This document shows, one piece after another, positions 19,984-28,662 of a stretch of 64,000 nucleotides of DNA. The first letter of the stretch is position 1, and the number at the start of each line of letters is the position of its first letter. The DNA lies in the NCBI RefSeq assembly GCF_002018365.1, contig NZ_MVKX01000009.1:1-64000 (forward strand). The letters run 5' to 3'. The translations under genes and the position numbers were made by a program. The notes beneath the pieces are model-generated. The model saw only the letters and a program-made list of their open reading frames with translations. It was not told where the DNA came from and did no database searches. The DNA comes from Acinetobacter amyesii (GTDB lineage: Bacteria; Pseudomonadota; Gammaproteobacteria; Pseudomonadales; Moraxellaceae).

Positions 19984-21315
19984 TTAACAGAATTTCAGCC
20001 CGCCGAAGCAGTTAGATCTAAAGTTTTGACCTTGTAACGTTAAGTTTGTTAATGGAAAATCTAGCATTGTTGTCATTGCGATGTTCCCTACTGCAAGAGC
20101 AGACCCACCAATACAACCAGTTAATAAATTCCCACATAATCGAGGATTATCAGTTAAGTCTTTATTAATGCCATCAATTGTTTGTTTTAAAACTTCATTA
20201 GTAATCTCAACTTTTGTCGTTGGGCTCAAACTGCCTAAATCGACCTCGTCTTCCATTGCTAACCACCAACCTTTATTCGCCGCAACAGATGCTCCAGGCC
20301 ATAAAATTTGTTGTGCTTGCAACGACAACGAAGCTGGGTTATTTAAGTATAAAGCATGGATTAAACCTAAGTTTTGATTGACAGTAATATCAGTCGTTAA
20401 ACCTGTAATATTACCTGTCACCTGTTTGTCTAAATTCAGTAAATTCAGCACTTTCGCTTTTAAGGGTCCTGAGAAATTTAGCGTTCCAACTGTTCCATAG
20501 CCTTTTAATTCAACATCTTTTAAACGTGTCCCTGAAACCACTGTGGATTCAATAGTAAAGGGTGCTGTTGTTGATTCTAATTTCAAATTATAGTCAGTAG
20601 ATTTATACCCGATATCCAAACATATGTTTAAGCCACCACAAGAACTACTGAGTAAACTACCTTTTACCTCACCTTCAATTTCACGATTTGTATCAGCATA
20701 AGTCATATATCGTTCAGCAGTAATCGCCGTACCAGATGCTGTTTTTGTTTTCATATAACCACTAAAGCTATTAATCCCATTTGGAACTCCGTTTCCATTT
20801 GAGTCAACTTCGTTAGATGTTCCAAGCGTCATAAGCCCAGAAATTTTTTCAGCACTCAACCTAAACCCCATAACCTCACGAGTCGAAGCAGATTTTGGAT
20901 TTTTAATGGCCAACTCTACAAATGGGTTTGATAGTAAAGCAGACGTAGCAGCACGATCATCTGATGTATAATTACTGTTCGTAGGCAACCCACTCAATGA
21001 AATATGATCAATATCAATATCACATCCTGAGCTAATAGAATTATTTACACCACCACAACCTAACTGCAATTTTTTAATATTTGCATTGAGTTCCATTTCA
21101 GCTTCTAAACCAAGTTTATAAAAACCTACATTAGACTGGTCTATATTCTGTCCATTATTATCCACCGCGGAATAGCCTTGAGTATATTCCATAGATAAAA
21201 GTGCCTGTCCATCTATGTTCGATAACTCTTGGTCATCTAAAGCTGTCATCGCATGCGATAAGCTACTCAATGCAAACGTCGAATATATCAAGCTTGTAAT
21301 TAACTTTTTCTTCAT
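19984..21315 (-). CDS. secreted fil-like protein, last gene of the cluster
   Basis: A 443-residue exported protein. Signal peptide to about residue 22 (LSHA), then LDDQELSNIDGQALLSMEY, a variant of the D-x-x-L-S-x-x-x-G-Q-x-G motif shared by all four neighbours (DUF6160-like). The body is beta-rich and low in Lys clusters. Cys occurs in small pairs, including a C-terminal NCFGGLKFC that could form a disulfide. It starts 47 bp downstream of the preceding gene. Acinetobacter genomes name similar gene sets filA-filF (putative pilus or filament proteins), but experimental support known to me is thin. Position suggests FilE, not verified. Confidence 0.75.
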   Translation of the reverse strand: MKKKLITSLIYSTFALSSLSHAMTALDDQELSNIDGQALLSMEYTQGYSAVDNNGQNIDQSNVGFYKLGLEAEMELNANIKKLQLGCGGVNNSISSGCDIDIDHISLSGLPTNSNYTSDDRAATSALLSNPFVELAIKNPKSASTREVMGFRLSAEKISGLMTLGTSNEVDSNGNGVPNGINSFSGYMKTKTASGTAITAERYMTYADTNREIEGEVKGSLLSSSCGGLNICLDIGYKSTDYNLKLESTTAPFTIESTVVSGTRLKDVELKGYGTVGTLNFSGPLKAKVLNLLNLDKQVTGNITGLTTDITVNQNLGLIHALYLNNPASLSLQAQQILWPGASVAANKGWWLAMEDEVDLGSLSPTTKVEITNEVLKQTIDGINKDLTDNPRLCGNLLTGCIGGSALAVGNIAMTTMLDFPLTNLTLQGQNFRSNCFGGLKFC

Positions 21316-21362
21316 AACAAATTCCCTGTTCGTTATTTTATTTGTTATTTATTCATTTTTTT

Positions 21363-23543
21363 CTAGCGCGGAGTGATCGCCATATTACTTCGCATTGTTC
21401 CACCTGTTAGGGCAATATCTGCCATCTTTTGCATATTGCCATTTGTTAACATCGAAACTTCTGCACGAAACGCTTTAGACATATTATTGGTTGGATTGAA
21501 TTTTACCTGATTATCAAACTCTACCGAATCTTGTTTCATTTTAATTCGAGCATCAAAGCCTAGATCGCCCTGCATTTTATTAATATTGATACTTGAAGCT
21601 GAAACGACACCGCTGGCATTTACATCTTCATTCATCAAACTTAAATAGCTTCCCATAACTTTTTGATCTTTCTTTTCAGCATCTGTTAATGCTTTAAATT
21701 CAAAGCTTCCACGGAAAGATAAATAATTATTTTCTGCACTGTCATTTAGACCCGGTACAATAAATAGCTCACCTTTACCATCGAGTTTAAACGCAATATT
21801 CGTCAACACATCATCACGTTTAGAGAAATTATCTAAAGGTACTGTAGTCCCACATTTGGCAGAAGCTGTAGTCGCACAGTTATAGGTTGAACCAGGAAGT
21901 TGACCAATCGCTAACTCGGCATTAGCTGCAATCAATAAATTATCTGCACGTACATAGATGCCATCATTTTCATAACCAATCACACCATCAGATTGAATAA
22001 GTGCATTGATGTTTCGTAAGCCTGCATAATAATTGACTTCTTGACCATTAATACCTTTTTTACCATCAATCAAAATAATGGAAGTTGTACTTGGTGTTCC
22101 TGTTTTTTTATCAACACCATAACCATCTGTGCTCATTACAAGGTTATAGCCAATACCTGATTTTTCAGCCGCATTTTTATAACTGTATTTTTTCTCTGAT
22201 AATGCAACATTGGCATTCATATTATAAATCGGGATACCAATCCCCCAACTGTTGTCATTACTTGCAATTGCAGCAATTGAGTTATCAGAAATAAATCGTG
22301 CGGTACGCGCGATGGACTGAAAATCCATACCACGAATCGCCACTAGTGCAAAATTTCCGCCCGCCGTTTGATTTGACAAGTTTTGGGTTAAAACATTATT
22401 GGTTAAACCTAATGTCGCTTTTAATTTATCATTTACCAGAAAATCAAGGCTTTTTGCTTGAATGGTATTGATATAAATATCGCCAAAATCAATATAGGCA
22501 TTTTTATCAGCAACTAAAGACGTTAAATTAGAAAACTCAATGGCATAACTACCAATACCCGTATGGCCAATTTCTAAGGTTGTCGGTGCTTGACCTGCAA
22601 CAAGACTCGGATCATCCTTTGAAGTGAAATCCGCGCGCACACCTAAATGTAAACCACCTGAACCAACAGACTCATATCCTGAAGCCTTCGTTGCTAGACC
22701 AAAATCTTTGATTCCTTCTTGATTGGCATTTAAGGCAACTCGTGCATTGGTGACAGCACCCGATGCTCCCATACGAATTAAATTGCGCTGTGCACCACTA
22801 TCGGTACCGTAGCGTAGATCGATATTAACGCCGGGGTTTGTGGCATCGCTACGTGAGCTATGTACATCTGAAGTGTCCTTTACACGCCCCAAATTGACCG
22901 TATGGTCTTTGCTCCCCGTGGATTTTGTGGTGAGAACAATGCCTTCATCAGCTGCAACATACATATAACCTGAACCAGCAAAGTTAAAGTTAAAGTCCTT
23001 TAAGGTTACGCTATGTCCATTCATACCATGACTAATACTGGCATTTTGCAATTGAAATTCCATATACGCCGTATCATTACGGTTAAATAGACCATTGCTG
23101 GTTTCAAGTAATACTTTTAAAGGTGAAGATGTTGCAATCGTAAGTGAACCTAAATTTTGCGTAGGCGTTTGGCACGTTGCACCTTGACACAGCAGCATAA
23201 TATTTTGTGCAACAGCCGTAAATGGGCTGACACTTGCAGCTATACGCATGCCTACACCAGCATCCGTTGTCCCGACATCAAAATCTAATTTTGATGTAAT
23301 GGTGCTTTGCCCAACGCCATCTATTTGCACATTGTGCACACCCATTTTCATCTTATTTTGGTCAGTTGGGTCAACCCAATTTAGCTGATCGACTTTGACT
23401 CTAGAAACTTCATGGGTAATCGAAATACCATCTTGGCCAGTAACGGCACCCAAGCTTTCATCGGTCATCACTTCAAAAGCATATGCATGTTGAGCAAGTA
23501 AAATACTGGTTGCGAGTGCCGTTAAAGTTGTTATTTTTTTCAT
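21363..23543 (-). CDS. secreted fil-like protein, third gene of the cluster
   Basis: A 726-residue exported protein. Start set at the ATG at 23543 (AAGGA 7 bases upstream, start of MKKITTLTALATS), not the GTG 24 bases further out. Signal peptide to about residue 22 (QHAYA). MTDESLGAVTGQDGISITHE follows, the shared N-terminal motif. The body is long, Asn/Gly/Ser-rich and beta-like, with many Asp/Asn-Gly turns, as in surface or extracellular proteins. A CQGATC pair lies near residues 117-122. It follows the 229-residue gene by 30 bp. Position suggests FilD; function unproven. Confidence 0.75.
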   Translation of the reverse strand: MKKITTLTALATSILLAQHAYAFEVMTDESLGAVTGQDGISITHEVSRVKVDQLNWVDPTDQNKMKMGVHNVQIDGVGQSTITSKLDFDVGTTDAGVGMRIAASVSPFTAVAQNIMLLCQGATCQTPTQNLGSLTIATSSPLKVLLETSNGLFNRNDTAYMEFQLQNASISHGMNGHSVTLKDFNFNFAGSGYMYVAADEGIVLTTKSTGSKDHTVNLGRVKDTSDVHSSRSDATNPGVNIDLRYGTDSGAQRNLIRMGASGAVTNARVALNANQEGIKDFGLATKASGYESVGSGGLHLGVRADFTSKDDPSLVAGQAPTTLEIGHTGIGSYAIEFSNLTSLVADKNAYIDFGDIYINTIQAKSLDFLVNDKLKATLGLTNNVLTQNLSNQTAGGNFALVAIRGMDFQSIARTARFISDNSIAAIASNDNSWGIGIPIYNMNANVALSEKKYSYKNAAEKSGIGYNLVMSTDGYGVDKKTGTPSTTSIILIDGKKGINGQEVNYYAGLRNINALIQSDGVIGYENDGIYVRADNLLIAANAELAIGQLPGSTYNCATTASAKCGTTVPLDNFSKRDDVLTNIAFKLDGKGELFIVPGLNDSAENNYLSFRGSFEFKALTDAEKKDQKVMGSYLSLMNEDVNASGVVSASSININKMQGDLGFDARIKMKQDSVEFDNQVKFNPTNNMSKAFRAEVSMLTNGNMQKMADIALTGGTMRSNMAITPR

Positions 23544-23573
23544 CACAATATCCTTATATTCAGTCACAGCTGA

Positions 23574-24263
23574 TTAACAGCGACCTGCACCATTTCCAGT
23601 GCAGTTAAAACTGAAGATGTTTAACTTTCCACTCATGTGCATGTTGCCATGCACATTAACACCCATAAATCCTTGTTCTGAACCACGATCAAAATCAGGC
23701 ACAGCTAAAGTTGAAGTTGTTCCATCAGCTTTCTTTTCGGTATAGGTCGTATAAGTACTGGTATTTTCATAACCTTCCTTACCTGTCGTACCTGTTTCTA
23801 CTGCCAACGTCGCAAAGCCTAAATTCCTAATTTTTAATGGCTTATCATCATAAAATGTCAACTGCATAGCCGTTTGCGGATTACCTTCACGATTGATAAT
23901 CGTCACACCATCCAGTGAAAATTGATCGATCTGTAACGTTCCTTGAAACTGTTTAAACACCAACCATTTCTTATTACCATTTGCATCCACATGATTATTG
24001 GGTGCAAGTGCTAAGCGACAAAACTCATTGGATGAACATTGATATCCATAAAAAGCTTGAGTCGTTTTACCATTCGCATCCATGATTGATATGTTGTTTT
24101 TTGACATATCATTGGCGTATTGATGGTTTAAGGAAAGTGTCCAACTGAGATCTGCACCGCCTTGACCCGTTGCAGCGGTAAGTTCGCTATTATCCATAGA
24201 CACTAAACCTGCATGAGTTTGTGTCAGTACAGCACAAACAACAGCGCATAAAATTTTATACAT
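23574..24263 (-). CDS. small secreted fil-like protein, second gene of the cluster
   Basis: A 229-residue exported protein. Signal peptide to about residue 18 (TQTHA), then MDNSELTAATGQGGADLSW with the shared motif. The mature part is beta-rich. It has a Cys pair near 75-82 (CSSNEFC) and a C-terminal pair in NCTGNGAGRC, echoing the C-terminus of the 443-residue paralogue. AGGAG lies 7 bases upstream of the ATG and only 10 bp separate it from the upstream gene, so it is in the same operon. Position suggests FilC; function unknown. Confidence 0.75.
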   Translation of the reverse strand: MYKILCAVVCAVLTQTHAGLVSMDNSELTAATGQGGADLSWTLSLNHQYANDMSKNNISIMDANGKTTQAFYGYQCSSNEFCRLALAPNNHVDANGNKKWLVFKQFQGTLQIDQFSLDGVTIINREGNPQTAMQLTFYDDKPLKIRNLGFATLAVETGTTGKEGYENTSTYTTYTEKKADGTTSTLAVPDFDRGSEQGFMGVNVHGNMHMSGKLNIFSFNCTGNGAGRC

Positions 24264-24273
24264 GTAATTTCTC

Positions 24274-26340
24274 CTACAGCCCTGTTGTTCTTATTTTTAA
24301 GTGCTGAATCAAGACACCATCTATGGCAACAGATCCTAAGTTCGTGCTTTGTCCATTAACACCTTTAAACACTACACCTGTCGCAGTATCCGTACTTTTT
24401 GCATTCAGCAGATTACCAGGCAAGCGTTCTACTGTACCGATTGCAATACTACTATGTGTTGCATCACGCCCTTGGTACAGTGCTGTAGCATCTGAAGCAT
24501 TGGCTTTTAAGTCTGTGCCACAACTATAGACGTTACAGGTTGAACCTTTAAAGTCTGCAGCATTTAAACCTGATGTACCTGTGGTATTGCCAGCGATATC
24601 TGTATAGTAGGTATAAATTTTACTGTAAATTGAAGGCACGTTAGGTATACGTGTTACTTCCAAAATAATATTTCGACCTTCCGACCCCACAATAAAGGGC
24701 TGATACATATTGCCTAAAACTAAATTGATGTTTGGGCTATATAAGTATAGACCTTCCGTTTCATGGAAAATCGGAGCAACAGACCGATCCATAGCTGGTG
24801 TCGCTGCAGTACCATCATCCAGTTCAGAACGTGCAGCTGTACTAATACGTATACCACGAGCATCTAAATCACCATCATTAATACTAAGTGATTCAGCACG
24901 ATCATTGGTATTAATACGAATTAGGCTAGCTAAACCCAAGGTTTGGTTGTAATTGGTATTGGTTGATTTTAGGGTTTGAAAAATTCGAACTTGTGAACCA
25001 TTGAAGCTCAAACCATTCGCAACAATTTGAGTACGTAAACGATAGTCTTTATCCAAGCCACTAGTCGGCGCACCGGTAATCGGATCAACAACATTGCTTG
25101 AATTCAACGACCGTGAAAATACATCCATCCACAATCCTAGTTTGATGTTGTTAGATGCATCATCTGCTGCAATTTTCTTTAATGGTGCCTCAATTGCTAA
25201 GTAACCGACATTCCCCTTATTATCTTTCGCAAATTGTTCAACATCTTGATTTCCCGCATGGAAAAGCCACGGATTTTCAGCTGTCCCCCAATTAAACCCT
25301 TGATCGGTATAGCGTGTTGCTAATGAACTTTTACCATTTTTGTCTTTGCTATTGGAAAGTGCCAAACCATAAATAAAAACATCGGCTTTCGAGCGTAACG
25401 TTCCGATTGAACTTGTTGATGCAATTTCTTTTGCCTTTATTTCTGAAGATTTGGTTACAGCTTCTCGTGCCGAAGTTGTAGCAGCATTTGCTTTTAACTT
25501 TGCGTCGGCAGTCGCTAAATCATTAATAATCTGAGCTGTTTTTAAGGCTAGATCATTCGTTGTCTTTGTATCAATTGCATTAGAACGTGTAATCTTTCCA
25601 TTAACGTAATTTTTGTAAAATGTTGAATTTGTAGGAATAGATGTCGTTGAATTTTTCCCATATAACAATTCAATCATTTCATATGTATTTTTTAATGCAT
25701 TTTCGGCAGACTTTTCTTCATTATTTCTCGTACCAGATACACCTGATGTCGTTGTACCATCACTTTCAATTGAATATGGCCATGTCACACCATCCAAATA
25801 ATCGTTATATCGTTGGCTATAATACGCCTGCATTGTAGGTGTATTAAAATACGTGTTTACATAGCTACTTCGAATCGAGGCTTCGTATTTAGTTTTTGTT
25901 TCAGATGTGATCCTTGTTGAATTTGCTTTTGTATAGTCACTATAAGAACTCGCAAATGTTGAATCATACAAATTACTATACTTTTGCGCCCATTCAGTTT
26001 GATAAGCTGTTGTATAAGCTGCTTTGTAGATTTTATCGTAAGCACGCTGCCCTAATTGTTCATAGTTTTCACCAGTAGGAATAATCCGAATAAAACCTGT
26101 ATCGTTTTTCCCTGGATCAACCATACCTGACGCATAACTAGAAGCCGCAGAACGGTCATTTGGGCCTTGAAAGACCATTTTGAAATTTTCTAAAGTGAGT
26201 GCAACACCTTCACCCGTTGTGGCTGAAAGTGCTTCATCTGATAGATCTTGAAGCGCATAAACAGATGGTGCAGCAAACATGCTGACTGCGGCTGCTAAGC
26301 AACTCTGGCGGAATAACTTAGCCTGGGTGAATTGAGTCAT
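24274..26340 (-). CDS. secreted fil-like protein with Tyr/Ser/Thr-rich insert, first gene of the cluster
   Basis: A 688-residue exported protein. Signal peptide to about residue 29 (APSVYA), then LSDEALSATTGEGVALTLEN carrying the shared motif. Residues about 90-250 are strikingly rich in Tyr, Ser, Thr and Asn (for example KAAYTTAYQ and SSYSDYTK) and AT-rich in DNA. Residues about 260-310 are Ala/Lys helical. The rest is beta-like. GGAAGG lies 5 bases upstream of the ATG. A promoter with -35 TTGCAA, 16-bp spacer and -10 CATAAT lies upstream. Position suggests FilB; the Tyr-rich block may be a variable insertion. Confidence 0.75.
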   Translation of the reverse strand: MTQFTQAKLFRQSCLAAAVSMFAAPSVYALQDLSDEALSATTGEGVALTLENFKMVFQGPNDRSAASSYASGMVDPGKNDTGFIRIIPTGENYEQLGQRAYDKIYKAAYTTAYQTEWAQKYSNLYDSTFASSYSDYTKANSTRITSETKTKYEASIRSSYVNTYFNTPTMQAYYSQRYNDYLDGVTWPYSIESDGTTTSGVSGTRNNEEKSAENALKNTYEMIELLYGKNSTTSIPTNSTFYKNYVNGKITRSNAIDTKTTNDLALKTAQIINDLATADAKLKANAATTSAREAVTKSSEIKAKEIASTSSIGTLRSKADVFIYGLALSNSKDKNGKSSLATRYTDQGFNWGTAENPWLFHAGNQDVEQFAKDNKGNVGYLAIEAPLKKIAADDASNNIKLGLWMDVFSRSLNSSNVVDPITGAPTSGLDKDYRLRTQIVANGLSFNGSQVRIFQTLKSTNTNYNQTLGLASLIRINTNDRAESLSINDGDLDARGIRISTAARSELDDGTAATPAMDRSVAPIFHETEGLYLYSPNINLVLGNMYQPFIVGSEGRNIILEVTRIPNVPSIYSKIYTYYTDIAGNTTGTSGLNAADFKGSTCNVYSCGTDLKANASDATALYQGRDATHSSIAIGTVERLPGNLLNAKSTDTATGVVFKGVNGQSTNLGSVAIDGVLIQHLKIRTTGL

Positions 26341-26414
26341 CTCGACCTTCCTTTTATCAGATGCTCTGCATCTCTCTTATATTTATTCCTGAGAACTGGC
26401 TTTGATGTTATTGT

Positions 26415-26433
26415 CCATTTATTCCTTAAATGG
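26415..26433 (-). promoter_or_regulatory. dyad CCATTTA-N5-TAAATGG in the fil-like promoter region
   Basis: A perfect 7-bp inverted repeat with a 5-bp centre, between the predicted promoter and the first gene of the cluster. It could be an operator. A related AGGAATAAAT sequence is repeated about 35 bp closer to the gene. Confidence 0.4.
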
Positions 26434-26475
26434 AGACTTGTGATAGACCAGTCACTTAACTTTTTATTATGCTGA

Positions 26476-26503
26476 ATAATTACTCAATTGCAAAAACTTC
26501 CCC
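26476..26503 (-). promoter_or_regulatory. predicted promoter of the fil-like operon
   Basis: On the minus strand TTGCAA, then a 16-bp spacer, then CATAAT. It lies about 135 bp upstream of the first start codon. Predicted by eye only; coordinates approximate. Confidence 0.4.
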
Positions 26504-26541
26504 ACCGAATGGTCTATTTTCCGATGAATGACCCAACAAAA

Positions 26542-26567
26542 AAGCGGGCTAATTCGCCCGCTTTTTT
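26542..26567 (-). terminator. intrinsic terminator after dcd
   Basis: GCGGGC (26544-26549) and GCCCGC (26556-26561) around TAATTC, with A/T runs on both sides. It separates dcd from the fil-like promoter. Confidence 0.92.
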
Positions 26568-26584
26568 AAACTAAATCCGAAGGA

Positions 26585-27154
26585 TTAAGCTTTCGGTAAT
26601 GTCACACCGGTTTGCCCTTGGTATTTACCACCACGGTCTTTATAAGAGGTTTCACACACTTCGTCTGATTCGAAGAACAACATTTGTGCGACACCTTCAC
26701 CCGCGTAAATACGTGCAGGTAAGTTGGTTGTATTCGAAAACTCTAAAGTCACGTGGCCTTCCCACTCTGGTTCAAGAGGTGTCACATTGACAATGATACC
26801 GCAGCGAGCATAGGTTGATTTACCTAAACAAACGGTTAATACGTTACGTGGAATACGGAAATATTCAACTGTACGTGCTAGTGCAAACGAGTTCGGCGGA
26901 ATGATACAAACGTCTGATTCAATATCAATAAAGCTTTTATCGTCAAAGTTTTTAGGGTCAACAATTGCTGAATGAACATTGGTAAAGACTTTAAATTCAC
27001 GAGCACAGCGCACGTCATAACCATAGCTCGACACGCCATACGAAATAAGCTTTTCGCCATTTTCATCATAACGGACTTGGTTTTCTGCATACGGTTCAAT
27101 CATGCCGTGTTTTTCGCTCATTTCGCGAATCCAACGATCAGACTTAATAGCCAT
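26585..27154 (-). CDS. dcd: dCTP deaminase
   Basis: A 189-residue trimeric dUTPase-fold enzyme that deaminates dCTP to dUTP, supplying dTMP synthesis. Family motifs: [16 protein letters not shown] near 42-57, the substrate-binding [10 protein letters not shown] near 110-119, catalytic Glu in [22 protein letters not shown], and the C-terminal [14 protein letters not shown]. Complete. Unlinked functionally to its neighbours. Confidence 0.97.
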   Translation of the reverse strand: MAIKSDRWIREMSEKHGMIEPYAENQVRYDENGEKLISYGVSSYGYDVRCAREFKVFTNVHSAIVDPKNFDDKSFIDIESDVCIIPPNSFALARTVEYFRIPRNVLTVCLGKSTYARCGIIVNVTPLEPEWEGHVTLEFSNTTNLPARIYAGEGVAQMLFFESDEVCETSYKDRGGKYQGQTGVTLPKA

Positions 27155-27266
27155 TTATCTCTATCCAAAAACTTAAATCAATTATTGCGTGGTACTTTAA
27201 CTGAAATCCGACTTAATGAAAATAAGCTTTGCCGAACTAAGAGGATTTAGTCATTTTCAAATCAAT

Positions 27267-27860
27267 TTAGAGTTTTAAAATCGCAGAATAACTCAGTGGA
27301 ATCGAAAAACTAACCAAGACCAATGACGCTGTTCGTTGTAGATTGGCTTGATTGAGCCAACTAATTTTATTCGATGCCAAAACTGAACCAAGGAAGGTCC
27401 AAAAGAATGCTATTGGAACGATTAACAGCAAAAAAATTAGCATGTGAGCTACATAATATTGCGCATTTTGCCAAGCCAATGCAGGAAAAATCGCAGATGC
27501 GAATAATAATGCTTTTGGGTTTAATAACGTCGCAACAAAAAGTTCGCGTGCACGAATGCCCTTTTGATTAAAATTTTCAGCGACAGTTGCTGTACGCCAT
27601 AATCGCATAGCTAAAAATAGAATATAGCCTGCACTAAACAATTTTAAAATGGTCGGCAGTAAAGGGAAATGTACGGAAATTTTACCAATGAGAAAACCCC
27701 ATAGGCTAATCGAAATAAAATAACCAAAGGCTTCCGCTGGAATGAGTCGGAATGATTTACGTAGCCCAACTTGAATACCCGAAGATGCGAGTAACGTATT
27801 GGTTGGTCCCGGTGTTAACAAAATACTGATAACTAGACCAATAAAAAACCATGAAATCAT
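27267..27860 (-). CDS. LysE/RhtB-family amino-acid exporter
   Basis: A 197-residue membrane protein with about six hydrophobic segments. The N-terminal LTPGPTNTLLASSGIQVG is the LysE-family signature. It probably exports an amino acid or homoserine-lactone-like compound; substrate unknown. It is a different branch from the second LysE-like gene at 36743. No operon partner. Confidence 0.85.
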   Translation of the reverse strand: MISWFFIGLVISILLTPGPTNTLLASSGIQVGLRKSFRLIPAEAFGYFISISLWGFLIGKISVHFPLLPTILKLFSAGYILFLAMRLWRTATVAENFNQKGIRARELFVATLLNPKALLFASAIFPALAWQNAQYYVAHMLIFLLLIVPIAFFWTFLGSVLASNKISWLNQANLQRTASLVLVSFSIPLSYSAILKL

Positions 27861-28073
27861 ACTTTGACCTCAAACTTAATCCGCGAAGATTAATTCAGTT
27901 TGCTGGACTTAGCAAAAACTTATTTTACGATGATTAATGAATTTTAGTGATGACTAATTTTTATGTTTAAATATCAAAATATTAAGCAAATATTTCAGCG
28001 TATAATTTAAAAAACTACGCAGTCAAAATCCTCTAAGAATCTTATATTTAACACTGCTGTTTTTCATAAGGAC

Positions 28074-28099
28074 AAAAAAAAGCCTGACCAAAGTCAGGC
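28074..28099 (-). terminator. intrinsic terminator of the Lys/Ala-rich exported protein gene
   Basis: GCCTGAC (28082-28088) and GTCAGGC (28093-28099) around CAAA; on the minus strand it is followed by a T-run. Confidence 0.9.
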
Positions 28100-28124
28100 G
28101 CACTGAAAAATCAATGGTCAGTGA

Positions 28125-28463
28125 TTAACCCACAATCGCTTTTTTAATGTCTTTTGCAGCTTGTGCTTTTTGCGTAGCTTTGGCTTTTGCAGCTTTCTCT
28201 GCTTTAGCTTCAGCTGCTTTCTTCGCTTTGAGTTCTTTTGCAGTCAATTTTGATTTTTGATCGCTGACTTTTTTTGCCGCTTTCGCTTCAGCTTCAGACT
28301 TTGCTTTTACCGCTTTTTGTACATCTGAATTTGCAGCGATTTTTTGTTGCGCAATTTGACCTGCAACTTGTTTCGCCGTAGGAGCCGTTGTATTTGCCAT
28401 TGCAGAAGCAGCGAACACAGTTGTACTCACAGCAAGAACGATAGATTTGACTAAAGTTTTCAT
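28125..28463 (-). CDS. small exported Ala/Lys-rich helical protein
   Basis: A 112-residue protein. The signal peptide ends near residue 23 (SAMA). The mature part is almost entirely Ala, Lys, Glu and Gln with repeated AEAKAAKK-like units (KAKSEAEAKAAKK, KAEKAAKAKATQK), predicted as one long basic helix. Such low-complexity periplasmic proteins resist homology assignment. It has its own terminator, and an operator-like dyad lies upstream at 28525-28547. Function unknown; DNA, LPS or peptidoglycan contact is only a guess from charge. Confidence 0.7.
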   Translation of the reverse strand: MKTLVKSIVLAVSTTVFAASAMANTTAPTAKQVAGQIAQQKIAANSDVQKAVKAKSEAEAKAAKKVSDQKSKLTAKELKAKKAAEAKAEKAAKAKATQKAQAAKDIKKAIVG

Positions 28464-28524
28464 TTGGTTAACTCATTATTTATCAAGATAATTTAATGAG
28501 TGTGATTAAGCGCTAAAATATAGC

Positions 28525-28547
28525 GTTACATATGTATACAATGTAAC
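28525..28547 (-). promoter_or_regulatory. dyad over the promoter of the Ala/Lys-rich protein gene
   Basis: GTTACAT (28525-28531) and ATGTAAC (28541-28547) with a nearly palindromic centre. A second dyad, CGCTA/TAGCG, abuts at 28511-28525. On the minus strand TTACAT and TATATT with an 18-bp spacer form a plausible promoter overlapping the dyad. Confidence 0.4.
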
Positions 28548-28602
28548 ATTGTGTAAACACAACAACCGACTGCCTATAAAAAAATCAAAATGGGTCTTTT
28601 TA

Positions 28603-28632
28603 AGAAAAAAAATCTGGCACGAGGCCAGATTT
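28603..28632 (-). terminator. intrinsic terminator after mrp
   Basis: AATCTGGC (28611-28618) and GCCAGATT (28624-28631) around ACGAG; on the minus strand a run of T follows. Confidence 0.88.
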
Positions 28633-28662
28633 AATACGATCAACTTAAATTTCAGTTAACCC

